Positions 43,517 through 52,804 of a stretch of DNA of 64,000 nt are shown in pieces. Numbering within the stretch: the stretch's first letter is position 1; each line of letters starts with the position of its first letter. The translations under genes and the position numbers were made by a program. Under the pieces are notes generated by a model. It was not told where the DNA came from. It was given only the letters and a program-made list of their open reading frames with translations, and ran no database searches. This DNA is from Stenotrophomonas lactitubi (GTDB lineage Bacteria; Pseudomonadota; Gammaproteobacteria; Xanthomonadales; Xanthomonadaceae). The stretch spans positions 248,001-312,000 of the forward strand of contig NZ_PHQX01000002.1 in NCBI RefSeq assembly GCF_002803515.1, given 5' to 3'.

Positions 43517-44425
43517 TCATTCTTCGGCAAACGCCTCGCGCAGCAGCCCGGCGAAATTGCGGATCAACGGCGTCACACCCTCGCGGCGCCACGCCAGCTG
43601 CACTTCCGAATGCGCGCCGGCATCGGCCAGCGGCACGAAGCGCGCACCTTCCACCCGGATGTGGTCGCACGACGAAGGCAGGATCGCCGCACCCAGTCCC
43701 GCTGCAGCCAGGCTGATCAGCGTCGACGCCTCACCGGCCTCCTGCACGATGCGTGGAGTGAAGCCCGCCGCCGCACACAGCGCGATCATGTGGTCATGGA
43801 TGCCCGCCCCGGCGCTGCGGCGGAATGCCACGAATGGTTCCTGCGCCAAGTCACGCAACGCCAGCGTGCCGCCTTTCGACAGTCGGCGCAGGGCAGGGTG
43901 GCCGGCATGCACGATCAACGCCAGTGGATCGACGAACAGGCTGTGCGCCACCAGCTCGGCCGGCAGCGTGCGCTTGCGGATGATGCCCACGTCCAGTGAA
44001 CCATCTAGCAGCGCATCGATCTGTTGCAGGGTATTCATCTCGCTCAGCTGCAACCGCACCTGCGGGTACTGCTGACGGTACTGCAGGATCGAACGTGGAA
44101 TCTGTGGCGACAACGGCGTAGCCCGGGTCAGGCCGATACGCAGCTCACCCTGCTCGCCACGCTGCGCGCGCTGCACTTCATCCACCGCCGATTCCACCTG
44201 CTGCACGATGCCGCGCGCACGTTCCTGCAGCAGTTCCCCCGCAGCCGTCAGCTGCACACGTCGATGGCTGCGCACGAACAACCGCGCACCGATCAGCTCC
44301 TCCAGCTGCCGGATCTGCTGGCTGAGCGGCGGCTGCGACATCCCCAACCGCTCGGCCGCCTGGCCAAAGTGCAGCGTATCGGCAACGGCGAGGAAGTAAC
44401 GCAGATGGCGGAGTTCGATGGACAT
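43517..44425 (-). CDS. LysR-family transcriptional regulator
   Basis: 302 residues: N-terminal winged HTH (LRHLRYFLAVADTLHFGQAAERLGMSQPPLSQQIRQLEELIG) and a periplasmic-binding-like effector domain starting near LRIGLTRATPLSP. The PPLSQQI form is typical of regulators of aromatic compound use (CatR/BenM-like). Effector unknown. Convergent with the MFS gene. Confidence 0.9.
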   Translation of the reverse strand: MSIELRHLRYFLAVADTLHFGQAAERLGMSQPPLSQQIRQLEELIGARLFVRSHRRVQLTAAGELLQERARGIVQQVESAVDEVQRAQRGEQGELRIGLTRATPLSPQIPRSILQYRQQYPQVRLQLSEMNTLQQIDALLDGSLDVGIIRKRTLPAELVAHSLFVDPLALIVHAGHPALRRLSKGGTLALRDLAQEPFVAFRRSAGAGIHDHMIALCAAAGFTPRIVQEAGEASTLISLAAAGLGAAILPSSCDHIRVEGARFVPLADAGAHSEVQLAWRREGVTPLIRNFAGLLREAFAEE

Positions 44426-44477
44426 GCGCCCAGTCTATGCATCGCCAGCCACAAATGGGCCCAGATCATTCGTACGT

Positions 44478-44782
44478 CATCCACGCATGGCGTGGATCTA
44501 CCGTGTCGACCAAGGTCGACACCTACCAACAGCAGCACAGAACGATGCAGGGGTCAGCGCCCGTTGCGCAGCAACGGGATCCGACCCCCGACAGATCGCG
44601 CAAATCTGTCAGAGGCGGGGCGGTGTGGGTGGGCAGGACCGTTGGCGCCATGGATGGCGCCATCGAGCCCCCATGGACGGGTTTACGGCGTGTCCTGCCC
44701 ACCCACACCGACCCGCCATCCACGGAATGCAGGCTGTTGCCGTTGCCGTTGCTTCGGCAGGTGCAGGGCGCAGCCCTGCCGA
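44478..44782. repeat. Composite structured element, copy B
   Basis: Same order as copies A and C, with an added GGGGTC-family hairpin (44550-44588). The REP dimer is at 44478-44523 and the small hairpin at 44589-44610. The 26-nt arms lie at 44614-44639 and 44692-44717, with 25 of 26 pairs. The 52-nt apex is nearly the same as in copy A (GGCGCCATGGATGGCGCC, CCCATGGACGGG). It ends in GTGCAGGGCGCAGCCCTGCC and fills the 44426-44789 gap. Confidence 0.85.
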
Positions 44783-44789
44783 ACACCCC

Positions 44790-45758
44790 TCACCGTTCCG
44801 AATGCCCGCTCTGGTCGTAATCGCGCGGACTGAACAACTCCGGCTGGATCAGCTCGACAAACGCCCGCGCCTGCGCCGACAGCGCCTTGCCGCGGCGCAC
44901 GATCACCCCGTAACTGCGTTCGGGGAACCAACGCTTCATCGAGCGTGCGGCCAACCGCTCGTGGTCGGCATCGTTCAGGCACAGCGCCGGCACGATGGAA
45001 ATGCCCATGCCCATCGCCACGTACTGCTTGATCACTTCCCAGCCGCCCACTTCCAGCGCAACCGTGTAGGCGATGCGGTGGCGCTGGAACACCTGGTCGA
45101 CCAGCCGGTAAGTGATCTGCCGCTTCGGCGGCAGCACCAGCGGGTAACGGGCGATGTCGGCCAGTTCCAGCTCGCCACCGCTGGCCAGCGGATGGTCATG
45201 CGGGGCGATCAGCACCTGTTCGAAACGGTAGGCCGGGGCGTAGCTGAGGTCGGCCGGCACATCGGTCATCGAGCCGATCGCCAGATCGGCGGCATCCTCG
45301 CGCAGCAGGTCGGTGCCGTCGGCGCTGATGGCGTTGTGCAGGGTCAGGCGTACGTCGGGGTAATGCTGGCGGAAGCGTTCGACGATCTTCGGCAGCAGGT
45401 ACAGGATGGTCGAGCTGTTGGCGGCGATGTTCAGTTCGCCCGCGTCCAGTCCGCGCACCTTGTCGCGGAAGCGCGCTTCCAGGCCGTCCAGGCTCTCCAC
45501 CAGCGGCTGTGCCATTTCATACAGCAGCTGGCCCTCGCGGCTGGGCACCAGGCGCCGGCCGCTGCGCTCGAACAGCGGCACCCCCAGTTCGCGCTCCAGC
45601 GCCTGCAACTGCAGGCTGATGGCCGGTTGGCTGACGAAAAGCGCCTCAGCCGCCCGTGAGACCGAGCCCAGACGCACGGTCTGACAGAACGCGCGCAGCG
45701 GCTTCAGCCGATCGGATTTGTAGGAAAAACGGGGGCTTGGCGAGGGACGCGTGGTCAT
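44790..45758 (-). CDS. LysR-family regulator divergent from the glyoxylate shunt (CysB-like)
   Basis: 322 residues. HTH: LRAFCQTVRLGSVSRAAEALFVSQPAISLQLQALERELGV; effector domain from LNIAANSSTILYLLPKIVERF. The divergent position, 109 bp from aceB across an AT-rich region with an inverted repeat, suggests it controls aceB-aceA. That is inference from position; the usual glyoxylate regulators in enterobacteria (IclR, ArcA) are of other families. Start ATG 45758 is chosen over upstream starts that lie in the intergenic region. Confidence 0.88.
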   Translation of the reverse strand: MTTRPSPSPRFSYKSDRLKPLRAFCQTVRLGSVSRAAEALFVSQPAISLQLQALERELGVPLFERSGRRLVPSREGQLLYEMAQPLVESLDGLEARFRDKVRGLDAGELNIAANSSTILYLLPKIVERFRQHYPDVRLTLHNAISADGTDLLREDAADLAIGSMTDVPADLSYAPAYRFEQVLIAPHDHPLASGGELELADIARYPLVLPPKRQITYRLVDQVFQRHRIAYTVALEVGGWEVIKQYVAMGMGISIVPALCLNDADHERLAARSMKRWFPERSYGVIVRRGKALSAQARAFVELIQPELFSPRDYDQSGHSER

Positions 45759-45795
45759 GGCGTCACAAGTATTAGCACAATTTATGTAAAGCATT

Positions 45796-45811
45796 GCAAA
45801 AACTGTTTTGC
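45796..45811. promoter_or_regulatory. Inverted repeat in the LysR-aceB intergenic region
   Basis: GCAAAA-ACTG-TTTTGC, arms of 6 bp, in the most AT-rich stretch of the neighbourhood (45769-45822). Position between the divergent LysR gene and aceB makes it a candidate LysR operator or part of overlapping promoters. Confidence 0.5.
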
Positions 45812-45867
45812 CAAATACAGGGCTGCGGCGGCACGGTGGAGTCGTTCCCCCACGCTGGAGTCCTCCC

Positions 45868-47505
45868 ATGTCCGCCGTCGCTTCCGCTGTTCCCTCCACC
45901 GCCGCCAAGGCCACGCCGGGCATCGCCCTGGCGACCCAGGTGGCGGGCCAGGCCACCGTGCTGCCGGCGCCGTTGCTGGCCCTGCTGGTGTCCCTGCACC
46001 GGGCAGTGGAACCCGGCCGGCAGGCGCGGCTGCAGGCCCGCCGCGAGCGTCAGGCGTTCTTCGACCAGGGTGGCCTGCCGGACTTCCGCCAGGACACCAC
46101 CGCGATCCGCAGCGGTGACTGGGTCGTGGCGCCGCTGCCGGCCGCGCTGCAGGACCGCCGCGTCGAGATTACCGGGCCGACCGACCCGAAGATGGTCATC
46201 AACGCGCTGAACTCCGGCGCCAAGGTGTTCATGGCCGACTTCGAGGATTCGACCTCGCCGACCTGGCGCAACCTGCTGGCCGGTCAGCAATCGCTGGCTG
46301 CCGCGGTGCGCGGCGACCTGCAGTACACCGCACCGGCGTCCAACGGCAAGGCGGGCAAGCACTACGCGCTGCGCCCCTACGACGAGCAGGCGGTGCTGAT
46401 CGTGCGTCCGCGCGGCTGGCACCTGGACGAAAAGCATGTGCGCGTCGATGGCCAGTTCCTCGCCGGCGGCCTGTTCGATGCGGCGGTGTTCGCCTTCCAC
46501 AATGCGCGCGCGCTGCAGTCCAGGGATCGCGGCCCGTACTTCTATCTGCCCAAGCTGCAGAGCATGGAAGAGGCGGCGCTGTGGGAGACCGCGCTGTCGC
46601 ACATCGAAGGCATGCTCGGCCTGCCGCACGGGCAGATCAAGGTGACCGTGCTGATCGAAACGCTGCCGGCAGTGTTCGAGATGGACGAGATCCTGCATGC
46701 CCTGCGCGATCGCATCGTCGGCCTCAACTGTGGGCGCTGGGATTACATCTTCTCGTACCTGAAGACCTTCCGCCGCCACGCTGACCGCGTGCTGCCCGAG
46801 CGTGGCCAGGTGACCATGACCCAGCCGTTCCTGAAGGCCTATTCGGAACTGCTGATCCAGACCTGCCATCGCCGCGGCGCACATGCGATGGGTGGCATGG
46901 CCGCGCAGATTCCGATCAACAACGATGCGGCCGCCAACGAGCAGGCGATGGCGCGGGTGCGTGCCGACAAGCTGCGCGAAGTGACCGCCGGCCACGATGG
47001 CACGTGGGTCGCGCACCCCGCGCTGATTCCGGTGGCGATGGCGATCTTCGACGAACACATGCCCACGCCCAACCAGCACCACGTGCTGCGCCAGGACGTG
47101 CGCGTGGGCCGCGATGAACTGATTGCGCGTCCGCCGGGCACGATCACCCGCGCCGGCTTCGAAGGCAATGTCGAAGTCTGCGTGCGCTACCTGGCCGCGT
47201 GGCTGGACGGCAACGGCTGCGTGCCGATCCACCACCTGATGGAGGACGCAGCGACCGCCGAGATCAGCCGCAGCCAGCTGTGGCAGTGGCTGCACACGCC
47301 GGGCCAGCAGCTGGACGACGGCACCGCGATTGATCTGGCACTGCTCGATACCACCCTGGCGCAGCTGCCCGCGCGCCTTGGCGATACCTCGGCGCTGCCC
47401 GGTGGCGGCCGCATCGAAGAAGCCATCACCCTGCTGGCCGAGCTGAGCCGCAGCAACGAACTGACCGATTTCCTGACCCTGCCGGCGTACGCGCGCATCG
47501 ACTGA
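45868..47505 (+). CDS. aceB: Malate synthase A
   Basis: 545 residues. Condenses glyoxylate and acetyl-CoA to malate. Motifs: TGPTDPKMVINALNSGAKVFMADFEDS, a magnesium/glyoxylate region LIETLPAVFEMDEILHALRD, GLNCGRWDYIFSYLK, and GGMAAQIPI. Length matches the A-type enzyme. Start ATG 45868 (MSAVASAVPSTAAK). Followed by aceA after 69 bp, so a glyoxylate-shunt operon. Confidence 0.97.
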   Translation: MSAVASAVPSTAAKATPGIALATQVAGQATVLPAPLLALLVSLHRAVEPGRQARLQARRERQAFFDQGGLPDFRQDTTAIRSGDWVVAPLPAALQDRRVEITGPTDPKMVINALNSGAKVFMADFEDSTSPTWRNLLAGQQSLAAAVRGDLQYTAPASNGKAGKHYALRPYDEQAVLIVRPRGWHLDEKHVRVDGQFLAGGLFDAAVFAFHNARALQSRDRGPYFYLPKLQSMEEAALWETALSHIEGMLGLPHGQIKVTVLIETLPAVFEMDEILHALRDRIVGLNCGRWDYIFSYLKTFRRHADRVLPERGQVTMTQPFLKAYSELLIQTCHRRGAHAMGGMAAQIPINNDAAANEQAMARVRADKLREVTAGHDGTWVAHPALIPVAMAIFDEHMPTPNQHHVLRQDVRVGRDELIARPPGTITRAGFEGNVEVCVRYLAAWLDGNGCVPIHHLMEDAATAEISRSQLWQWLHTPGQQLDDGTAIDLALLDTTLAQLPARLGDTSALPGGGRIEEAITLLAELSRSNELTDFLTLPAYARID

Positions 47506-47574
47506 TCGCTGCACGCCACTTTCCTCGCCGCTTCCTTCCCCGCTGCATCCGCACGAACCGAACTGGAGATAGAC

Positions 47575-48876
47575 ATGAGCACGCTGCCCACTGCCGAACA
47601 GATCCAGCACGACTGGGACACCAATCCGCGCTGGGAAGGCATCCAGCGCAACTACAGCGCCGCCGACGTGGTGCGCCTGCGCGGCACCGTCCATATCGAG
47701 CATTCGCTGGCCCGGCTGGGTGCGGAAAAGCTGTGGAAATCGCTGCATGAGCGCGACTTCGTCAACGCGCTCGGCGCGCTGACCGGCAACCAGGCCATGC
47801 AGCAGGTGAAGGCCGGGCTGAAGGCGATCTACCTGTCCGGTTGGCAGGTGGCGGCCGATGCCAACCTGGCCGGTCAGATGTACCCGGACCAGTCGCTGTA
47901 TCCGGCCGATTCGGTGCCGGCGGTGGTCAAGCGCATCAACAACACGCTGCTGCGTGCCGACCAGCTGCACCATGCCGAAGGCAAGGATGACATCGACTTC
48001 CTGCAGCCGATCGTGGCCGACGCCGAAGCCGGTTTCGGCGGCGTGCTCAACGCCTTCGAACTGATGAAGGCGATGATCGAAGCCGGTGCTGCCGGCGTGC
48101 ACTTCGAAGACCAGCTGGCCTCGGTGAAGAAGTGCGGCCACATGGGCGGCAAGGTGCTGGTGCCGACCCGCGAGGCGATCGAGAAGCTCAACGCCGCGCG
48201 CCTGGCCGCCGACGTGCTGGGCGTGCCGACCCTGCTGGTGGCGCGTACCGATGCGGAAGCCGCCGACCTGCTGACCAGCGACATCGATGGCAACGACACG
48301 CCGTTCGCTACCGGCGAGCGCACCGTGGAAGGCTTCTACAAGACCCGCAACGGCCTGGACCAGGCCATCAGCCGTGGCCTGGCGTACGCGCCCTATGCCG
48401 ATCTGGTGTGGTGCGAGACCGGCAAGCCGGACCTGGAATTCGCGCGGAAATTCGCTGAGGCGATCCATGCGAAGTTCCCGGGCAAGCTGCTGGCCTACAA
48501 CTGCTCGCCCAGCTTCAACTGGAAGAAGAACCTGGACGACGCCACCATCGCCAAGTTCCAGAAGGAGCTGGGCAGCTACGGCTACAAGTTCCAGTTCATC
48601 ACCCTGGCCGGTTTCCATGCGCTGAACTACGGCATGTTCAACCTGGCCCATGGCTATGCGCGCCGGCAGATGAGCGCCTTCGTGGAGCTGCAGGAAGCCG
48701 AGTTCGAAGCGGCCGAGCGTGGCTTCACCGCGGTCAAGCACCAGCGCGAGGTCGGCACCGGCTACTTCGATGCGGTGACCCAGGCCATCCAGCAGGGGCA
48801 GTCCTCGACCACCGCGCTGACCGGCTCGACCGAGGAAGAGCAGTTCCACGGCGAGCGCAGCGAACGCGCCGCGTGA
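47575..48876 (+). CDS. aceA: Isocitrate lyase
   Basis: 433 residues. Cleaves isocitrate to succinate and glyoxylate, allowing growth on acetate or fatty acids. The catalytic signature is [14 protein letters not shown], with DADTGFGG-type metal region seen as [25 protein letters not shown] and [11 protein letters not shown] near the active site. GGAGATAGAC precedes the ATG. Confidence 0.97.
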   Translation: MSTLPTAEQIQHDWDTNPRWEGIQRNYSAADVVRLRGTVHIEHSLARLGAEKLWKSLHERDFVNALGALTGNQAMQQVKAGLKAIYLSGWQVAADANLAGQMYPDQSLYPADSVPAVVKRINNTLLRADQLHHAEGKDDIDFLQPIVADAEAGFGGVLNAFELMKAMIEAGAAGVHFEDQLASVKKCGHMGGKVLVPTREAIEKLNAARLAADVLGVPTLLVARTDAEAADLLTSDIDGNDTPFATGERTVEGFYKTRNGLDQAISRGLAYAPYADLVWCETGKPDLEFARKFAEAIHAKFPGKLLAYNCSPSFNWKKNLDDATIAKFQKELGSYGYKFQFITLAGFHALNYGMFNLAHGYARRQMSAFVELQEAEFEAAERGFTAVKHQREVGTGYFDAVTQAIQQGQSSTTALTGSTEEEQFHGERSERAA

Positions 48877-48879
48877 TCC

Positions 48880-48955
48880 GGTGGTGCCGGCCGCTGGCCG
48901 GCAACCACACGATGCTCCGGGCGCTGCGTGGCAGCCGGCCAGCGGCCGGCTCTAC
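48880..48955. repeat. REP pair after aceA (left end GTGG instead of GTAG)
   Basis: GTGGTGCCGGCCGCTGGCCG at the left and GGCCAGCGGCCGGCTCTAC at the right; the left tetranucleotide has drifted. Confidence 0.75.
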
Positions 48956-48996
48956 CGGGGCTGCGGATCCGATCAGGGTGGCCAGGGAAGGGCCAG

Positions 48997-49032
48997 ACGA
49001 CGCCGGCAGATCGGGGGATCTGCCGGCGTCGT
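48997..49032 (+). terminator. Strong hairpin terminator region after aceA
   Basis: ACGACGCCGGCAGATC, loop GGGG, GATCTGCCGGCGTCGT: 16-bp perfect stem followed by TGTATCTG. With the REP it accounts for the 48877-49235 gap; the remaining AT-richer part (49060-49200, with GATTCACTGATATGC near the end) likely holds the promoter of the GGDEF gene. Confidence 0.75.
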
Positions 49033-49235
49033 TGTATCTGTGGCCGCTGCGACAATCGGCGTCGCGGCCACGCCAAGATATTGAAATGGCTTGCTTTCCC
49101 TCTGCCACCAATACGCGTGAATGGGGCATTTCCCTGTGGATGAGGCAGAGCGCTGCGTCTTCACAAAAATGAGAAGCGGCGCACAGTTTGATTCACTGAT
49201 ATGCTCCGCGGCTCACCAGGGGACGCTGGCGGCGG

Positions 49236-50285
49236 GTGCAGGGAATGACCGGCAGGGGTGCGGCCGAGAACATCGACACGACAACCGGTATCGCCAAGGT
49301 GGCGATGGCCGAGATCGTGCACGCGCTGCTCTCCGAAGAAGAGGTTGCCCTGTTCGCCCGGTTCGCCCAGCCCTGCAGGCTGCAGGCGGGCCAGTGGCTG
49401 TTCCATCGCGGCCACCGCGGCGAGTGCATGTACATCATCCTCGAAGGCCTGATCGAGCTGGATTTCGGCGAGGACCTGGTGCTCAAGACGCTCGGCCGGC
49501 ATGAATTTTTCGGTGAGCTCGGCCTGTTGATGGGCGACCATCTGCGCAGCGCCAGCGCGCGGGTGATGGCCGACTGCCACGTGCTGGAACTGGGGCCGGC
49601 GGATTTCCATCGCCTGGTCGAGTCCGACCCGGGCCTGGTGGCCTACTTCCTGCGACGCACGATCCTGCGCGTGCTGACCAACGAGCAGGCCCTGATCAGC
49701 CAGCTGCGGCGGCGCAACCATGACCTGGAAGCCGCGCTGGACAACCTGTACATCACCACCCACCAGCTGACCCACACGCGTGAGCTGGTGCGCACCGACG
49801 AACTGACCGGCCTGCACAACCGCCGCGGCCTGGCCCTGTACCTGCAGGAATGCCACACGCAGGAAGAAGGGCCTCCGCAGGCATTGCTGCTGATCGACTG
49901 CGACCGGTTCAAGCAGATCAACGACCGCCATGGCCACCAGGCCGGTGACCGGGTGCTGCAGAGCATGGGCAACATCCTGCGCTCGATGGCCGGTGAACAT
50001 GACCTGGCCTGCCGTCTGGGCGGCGACGAGTTCTGCCTGATCCTGCGCCGGGGCAACACCGAGATCGTGCAGCACGCCGCCGAGTTCATCCTCAGCGCGG
50101 TGCACGGCCTGCTCGAGCGCAGCCATGGCACCCCGCACGTGAGTCTGGCCAGCATCGGGGCCAGCCTGCTGGCCCCTGACGCGGACTGGAGCGAGTGGTA
50201 CGCTCGCGCCGATCGTGCGCTGTACCAAGCCAAGCGCGCAGGCGGCAACTGCCTGCGGTGGACCGATGGTCCGGATGGACAATGA
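49236..50285 (+). CDS. Diguanylate cyclase with N-terminal cNMP-binding domain
   Basis: 349 residues from GTG 49236; ATG 49245 and ATG 49305 are alternatives. Residues 30-145 are a cyclic-nucleotide-binding domain (QPCRLQAGQWLFHRGHRGECMYIILEG, HEFFGELGLLMGDHLRSASARV). A short coiled linker (QLRRRNHDLEAALDNLYI) joins a GGDEF domain with intact RLGGDEFCLIL, which should make c-di-GMP. The inhibitory RxxD site is broken (GEHD). The gene ends 15 bp before the nucleotide-cyclase gene and is probably cotranscribed with it, hinting that the cyclase product or cAMP controls c-di-GMP output. Confidence 0.88.
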   Translation: MQGMTGRGAAENIDTTTGIAKVAMAEIVHALLSEEEVALFARFAQPCRLQAGQWLFHRGHRGECMYIILEGLIELDFGEDLVLKTLGRHEFFGELGLLMGDHLRSASARVMADCHVLELGPADFHRLVESDPGLVAYFLRRTILRVLTNEQALISQLRRRNHDLEAALDNLYITTHQLTHTRELVRTDELTGLHNRRGLALYLQECHTQEEGPPQALLLIDCDRFKQINDRHGHQAGDRVLQSMGNILRSMAGEHDLACRLGGDEFCLILRRGNTEIVQHAAEFILSAVHGLLERSHGTPHVSLASIGASLLAPDADWSEWYARADRALYQAKRAGGNCLRWTDGPDGQ

Positions 50286-50300
50286 GCGGAGATCCAGGCG

Positions 50301-52796
50301 ATGAATGGCGACAACGGAACGTCGACCCCGCATAACGCCCAACTGCGGGCGCTGCTGTTCACCGACCTGTGCGATTCGCTGCAGTTGGTGGAGCGTATCG
50401 GTGACGCCGCCGCAGCCACCCTGTTCCAGGAACACGACCGTCTGGTGCTGGTGTTGCAGCATCGCTGGAACGGGCAGCTGATCGACCGTTCGGATGGTCT
50501 GTTCCTGCTGTTCGAACGCCCGGTGGATGCACTCGGGTTTGCACTGGATTACCAACGCGACCTGCAGGCACTTGGCGAACAGCGCAGGGTTGAACTGCGT
50601 GCACGGGCGGGCCTGCATGTGGGTGATGTGCTGACCTGGGAAAACAGTCCCGAAGCGGTCAAGGTCGGCGCCAAGTCGATGGAAGTCGAAGGCCTGGCCA
50701 AGCCGATGGCCGCGCGCCTGATGACCCTGGCGCGTCCTGGCCAGATCCTGATGTCGGCGGTTGCCGAGTCGCTGACCCGACGTGCCACGGATGCCCTGGG
50801 CGAGCGCGGCGAACGCCTGCTGTGGAAGTCGCACGGGCGTTGGCGGTTCAAAGGCATGCCGACCGTCCAGGAAGTGATTGAAGTTGGCGAGATCGGCTTT
50901 GCTCCGCTGCGCCTGCCGCGCGCCAACGCCAAGGCACGGCGTGATCTGCCGTTGTGGCGGCAGCCGGTGGTGCTGCTGGCGGAAAGCCTGATCCTGGCGT
51001 CTGTCGTGGTGGGGGGATGGTTCCTGCTGCGCCCGGAGCCGGCAATTGCATTTTCAGAGCGCGATTGGGTGGTGCTGGCCGATCTTGAGAATTTCACAGG
51101 TGAGCCGGTGTTCGATGAATCGACACGCCACGCGATCCTGATCGCACTGGAACAATCGCGCTACGTGAATGTGCTGTCCGAAGGCAAGATCCGCGAAAGC
51201 CTGGAAATGGCGCGCTTGTCCGGGGATACCCGCTTGAACCGCGGTGCAGCCATCGATGTGGCCATGCGCGAAGGTGCACGGGCGGTGCTGTTACCCACTG
51301 TTCGCCCCAAAGCAGGGGGCTATCAGCTGGGAATCGATGTGGTGGCGCCCGGCAGCGGGCAGGTGGTGCGCAGCTTCACCGTCGCCGCCGACGGCCCTGA
51401 CCAGATGATGTTCGCGGTGGACGATGTCGTCGGTCGTCTGCGCCGCGGCCTCGGCGAATCGGTTGCCAGCCTGGAACAGTCCCTGCCGCTGCCGAAGGCC
51501 TCCACCCGCGACCTGCGCGCCCTGCGCGCCTATGCCCTGGCCGAGAATGCCCTGGGCCAGCGCCGCTTCGAGGAAGCACGCAATCTTTACCAGGCGGCGA
51601 TCGACATCGATCCCGGTTTCGCGCTGGCTTACATGGGCGTGGCCAAGCTGCTGGCCCGTACTGAAGAGGGGCGGCAAGCCCGCGAGGCGATGCAGCACGC
51701 GCTCGCCCAGCAGGAGCGCCTGCCACCGCGCGAGCGCCTGTACCTGAAGGCCTGGCAGGCGGAGCTGGAGCCGGGTGGCTGGGCCCTTGAACAATGGCGG
51801 ACCCTGGCCAAGGTCTATCCCGATTCCTTTGCCGGGTTGTCCAACACGACCTGGCTGCTGCTGCAGGACAATCGTTTCAGCGAAGCCGAATCCTACGCCC
51901 ATGCGGCGTCCGTACCGCAGGATCCGCTGCGGCTGTATCCGATGGTGCAGCTGGCACGCATCCAGATCGCGCACAACCAACCGCAGCTCGCCGCCGAAAC
52001 GCTGGTGCAGGCACAAGGGCTGCGCGGCCGCGATGATCCCGATGACACGGGGGTCGATGTGTTGGTGGCGCAGCGCCGTTATGTGCAGGCCGGACAGCTG
52101 CTGGTGAAGCTGCGCACCGGTGATGCGCTGGCGCAGCGTATGCGGCTGCGTGCACAGCTGCTGCTGGCCGCTGACCAGGGTGATTGCGCGTCGATGCAGG
52201 CGGCCGTGCGCGAGGACGCGCCGGCACCTGAGCTTGCGGACATGCAGGTGCAACAGCGATTGCAGCACGCCAGTGTGACCACGTTGTGCGCGGCGGGCGA
52301 CAAAGCCGAGCTGCAGGCCATCGCAGCGCAGCTGCAGCCGCTGCTGGAAGATCGCGACGATCCCATGCAGCAGGCCCGCAGCCTGCAGTGGCTGGCCCTT
52401 GTCTATCTGGCTCAGCGGCAGGGACAGACCGATGTCGCCGAAGGCTGGCTGCATGCCAACGAGGCGCTGCTGCGCGCCCAGCGCAGCCCGATGGTCGGTA
52501 AATGGATGCGCGTGGTTGCAGCGATGGGCGAACTGCAGGGACAACGGCCTGACGCCGCGCGCGCGCTGATCGAGCCGATGCTCGATGGCAGTGAACCGGT
52601 GCAGGCGCACGTGGTACTGCTGCATGCGCTACGGGCGCAGAGCGATGACGCCGGCGTGCACCGCGAACAGGAATGGCTGGCCCGTCACCGTGGTCAGGCC
52701 ATAGCCGAAGTCACGGCGATGCAGGTCTGGCAGCCGCTGAACGTGCACGATGTATCGACCTGGGCCGCACCGTCCAAAGCGGTCGGCGCGCCCTGA
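50301..52796 (+). CDS. Class III nucleotide-cyclase-domain/TPR membrane protein of a peptide-modification locus
   Basis: 831 residues. Residues 12-195 form a class III cyclase-like domain with both metal Asp residues (Asp22 in LLFTDLCDS, Asp65 in DRSDGLFLLF) and Arg139 in MAARL; but the transition-state Asn position is Pro135 (KPMAAR). A transmembrane helix (222-243) follows, then a TolB/FlgO-like segment (AFSERDWVVLADLENFTGEPVFDESTR) and TPR repeats from about 395 to 800. This resembles proteins grouped as peptide-modification-system cyclases, found with small NHLP-like peptides and a SagB-like dehydrogenase, as here. Whether it makes a cyclic nucleotide is unknown. Confidence 0.8.
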   Translation: MNGDNGTSTPHNAQLRALLFTDLCDSLQLVERIGDAAAATLFQEHDRLVLVLQHRWNGQLIDRSDGLFLLFERPVDALGFALDYQRDLQALGEQRRVELRARAGLHVGDVLTWENSPEAVKVGAKSMEVEGLAKPMAARLMTLARPGQILMSAVAESLTRRATDALGERGERLLWKSHGRWRFKGMPTVQEVIEVGEIGFAPLRLPRANAKARRDLPLWRQPVVLLAESLILASVVVGGWFLLRPEPAIAFSERDWVVLADLENFTGEPVFDESTRHAILIALEQSRYVNVLSEGKIRESLEMARLSGDTRLNRGAAIDVAMREGARAVLLPTVRPKAGGYQLGIDVVAPGSGQVVRSFTVAADGPDQMMFAVDDVVGRLRRGLGESVASLEQSLPLPKASTRDLRALRAYALAENALGQRRFEEARNLYQAAIDIDPGFALAYMGVAKLLARTEEGRQAREAMQHALAQQERLPPRERLYLKAWQAELEPGGWALEQWRTLAKVYPDSFAGLSNTTWLLLQDNRFSEAESYAHAASVPQDPLRLYPMVQLARIQIAHNQPQLAAETLVQAQGLRGRDDPDDTGVDVLVAQRRYVQAGQLLVKLRTGDALAQRMRLRAQLLLAADQGDCASMQAAVREDAPAPELADMQVQQRLQHASVTTLCAAGDKAELQAIAAQLQPLLEDRDDPMQQARSLQWLALVYLAQRQGQTDVAEGWLHANEALLRAQRSPMVGKWMRVVAAMGELQGQRPDAARALIEPMLDGSEPVQAHVVLLHALRAQSDDAGVHREQEWLARHRGQAIAEVTAMQVWQPLNVHDVSTWAAPSKAVGAP

Positions 52797-52804
52797 GGCA
52801 GTAA

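Noticed and set aside
45772..48849. 1025-codon minus-strand open frame opposite aceB-aceA
   Set aside because: Antisense shadow of two clear metabolic genes; no ribosome site or domain.
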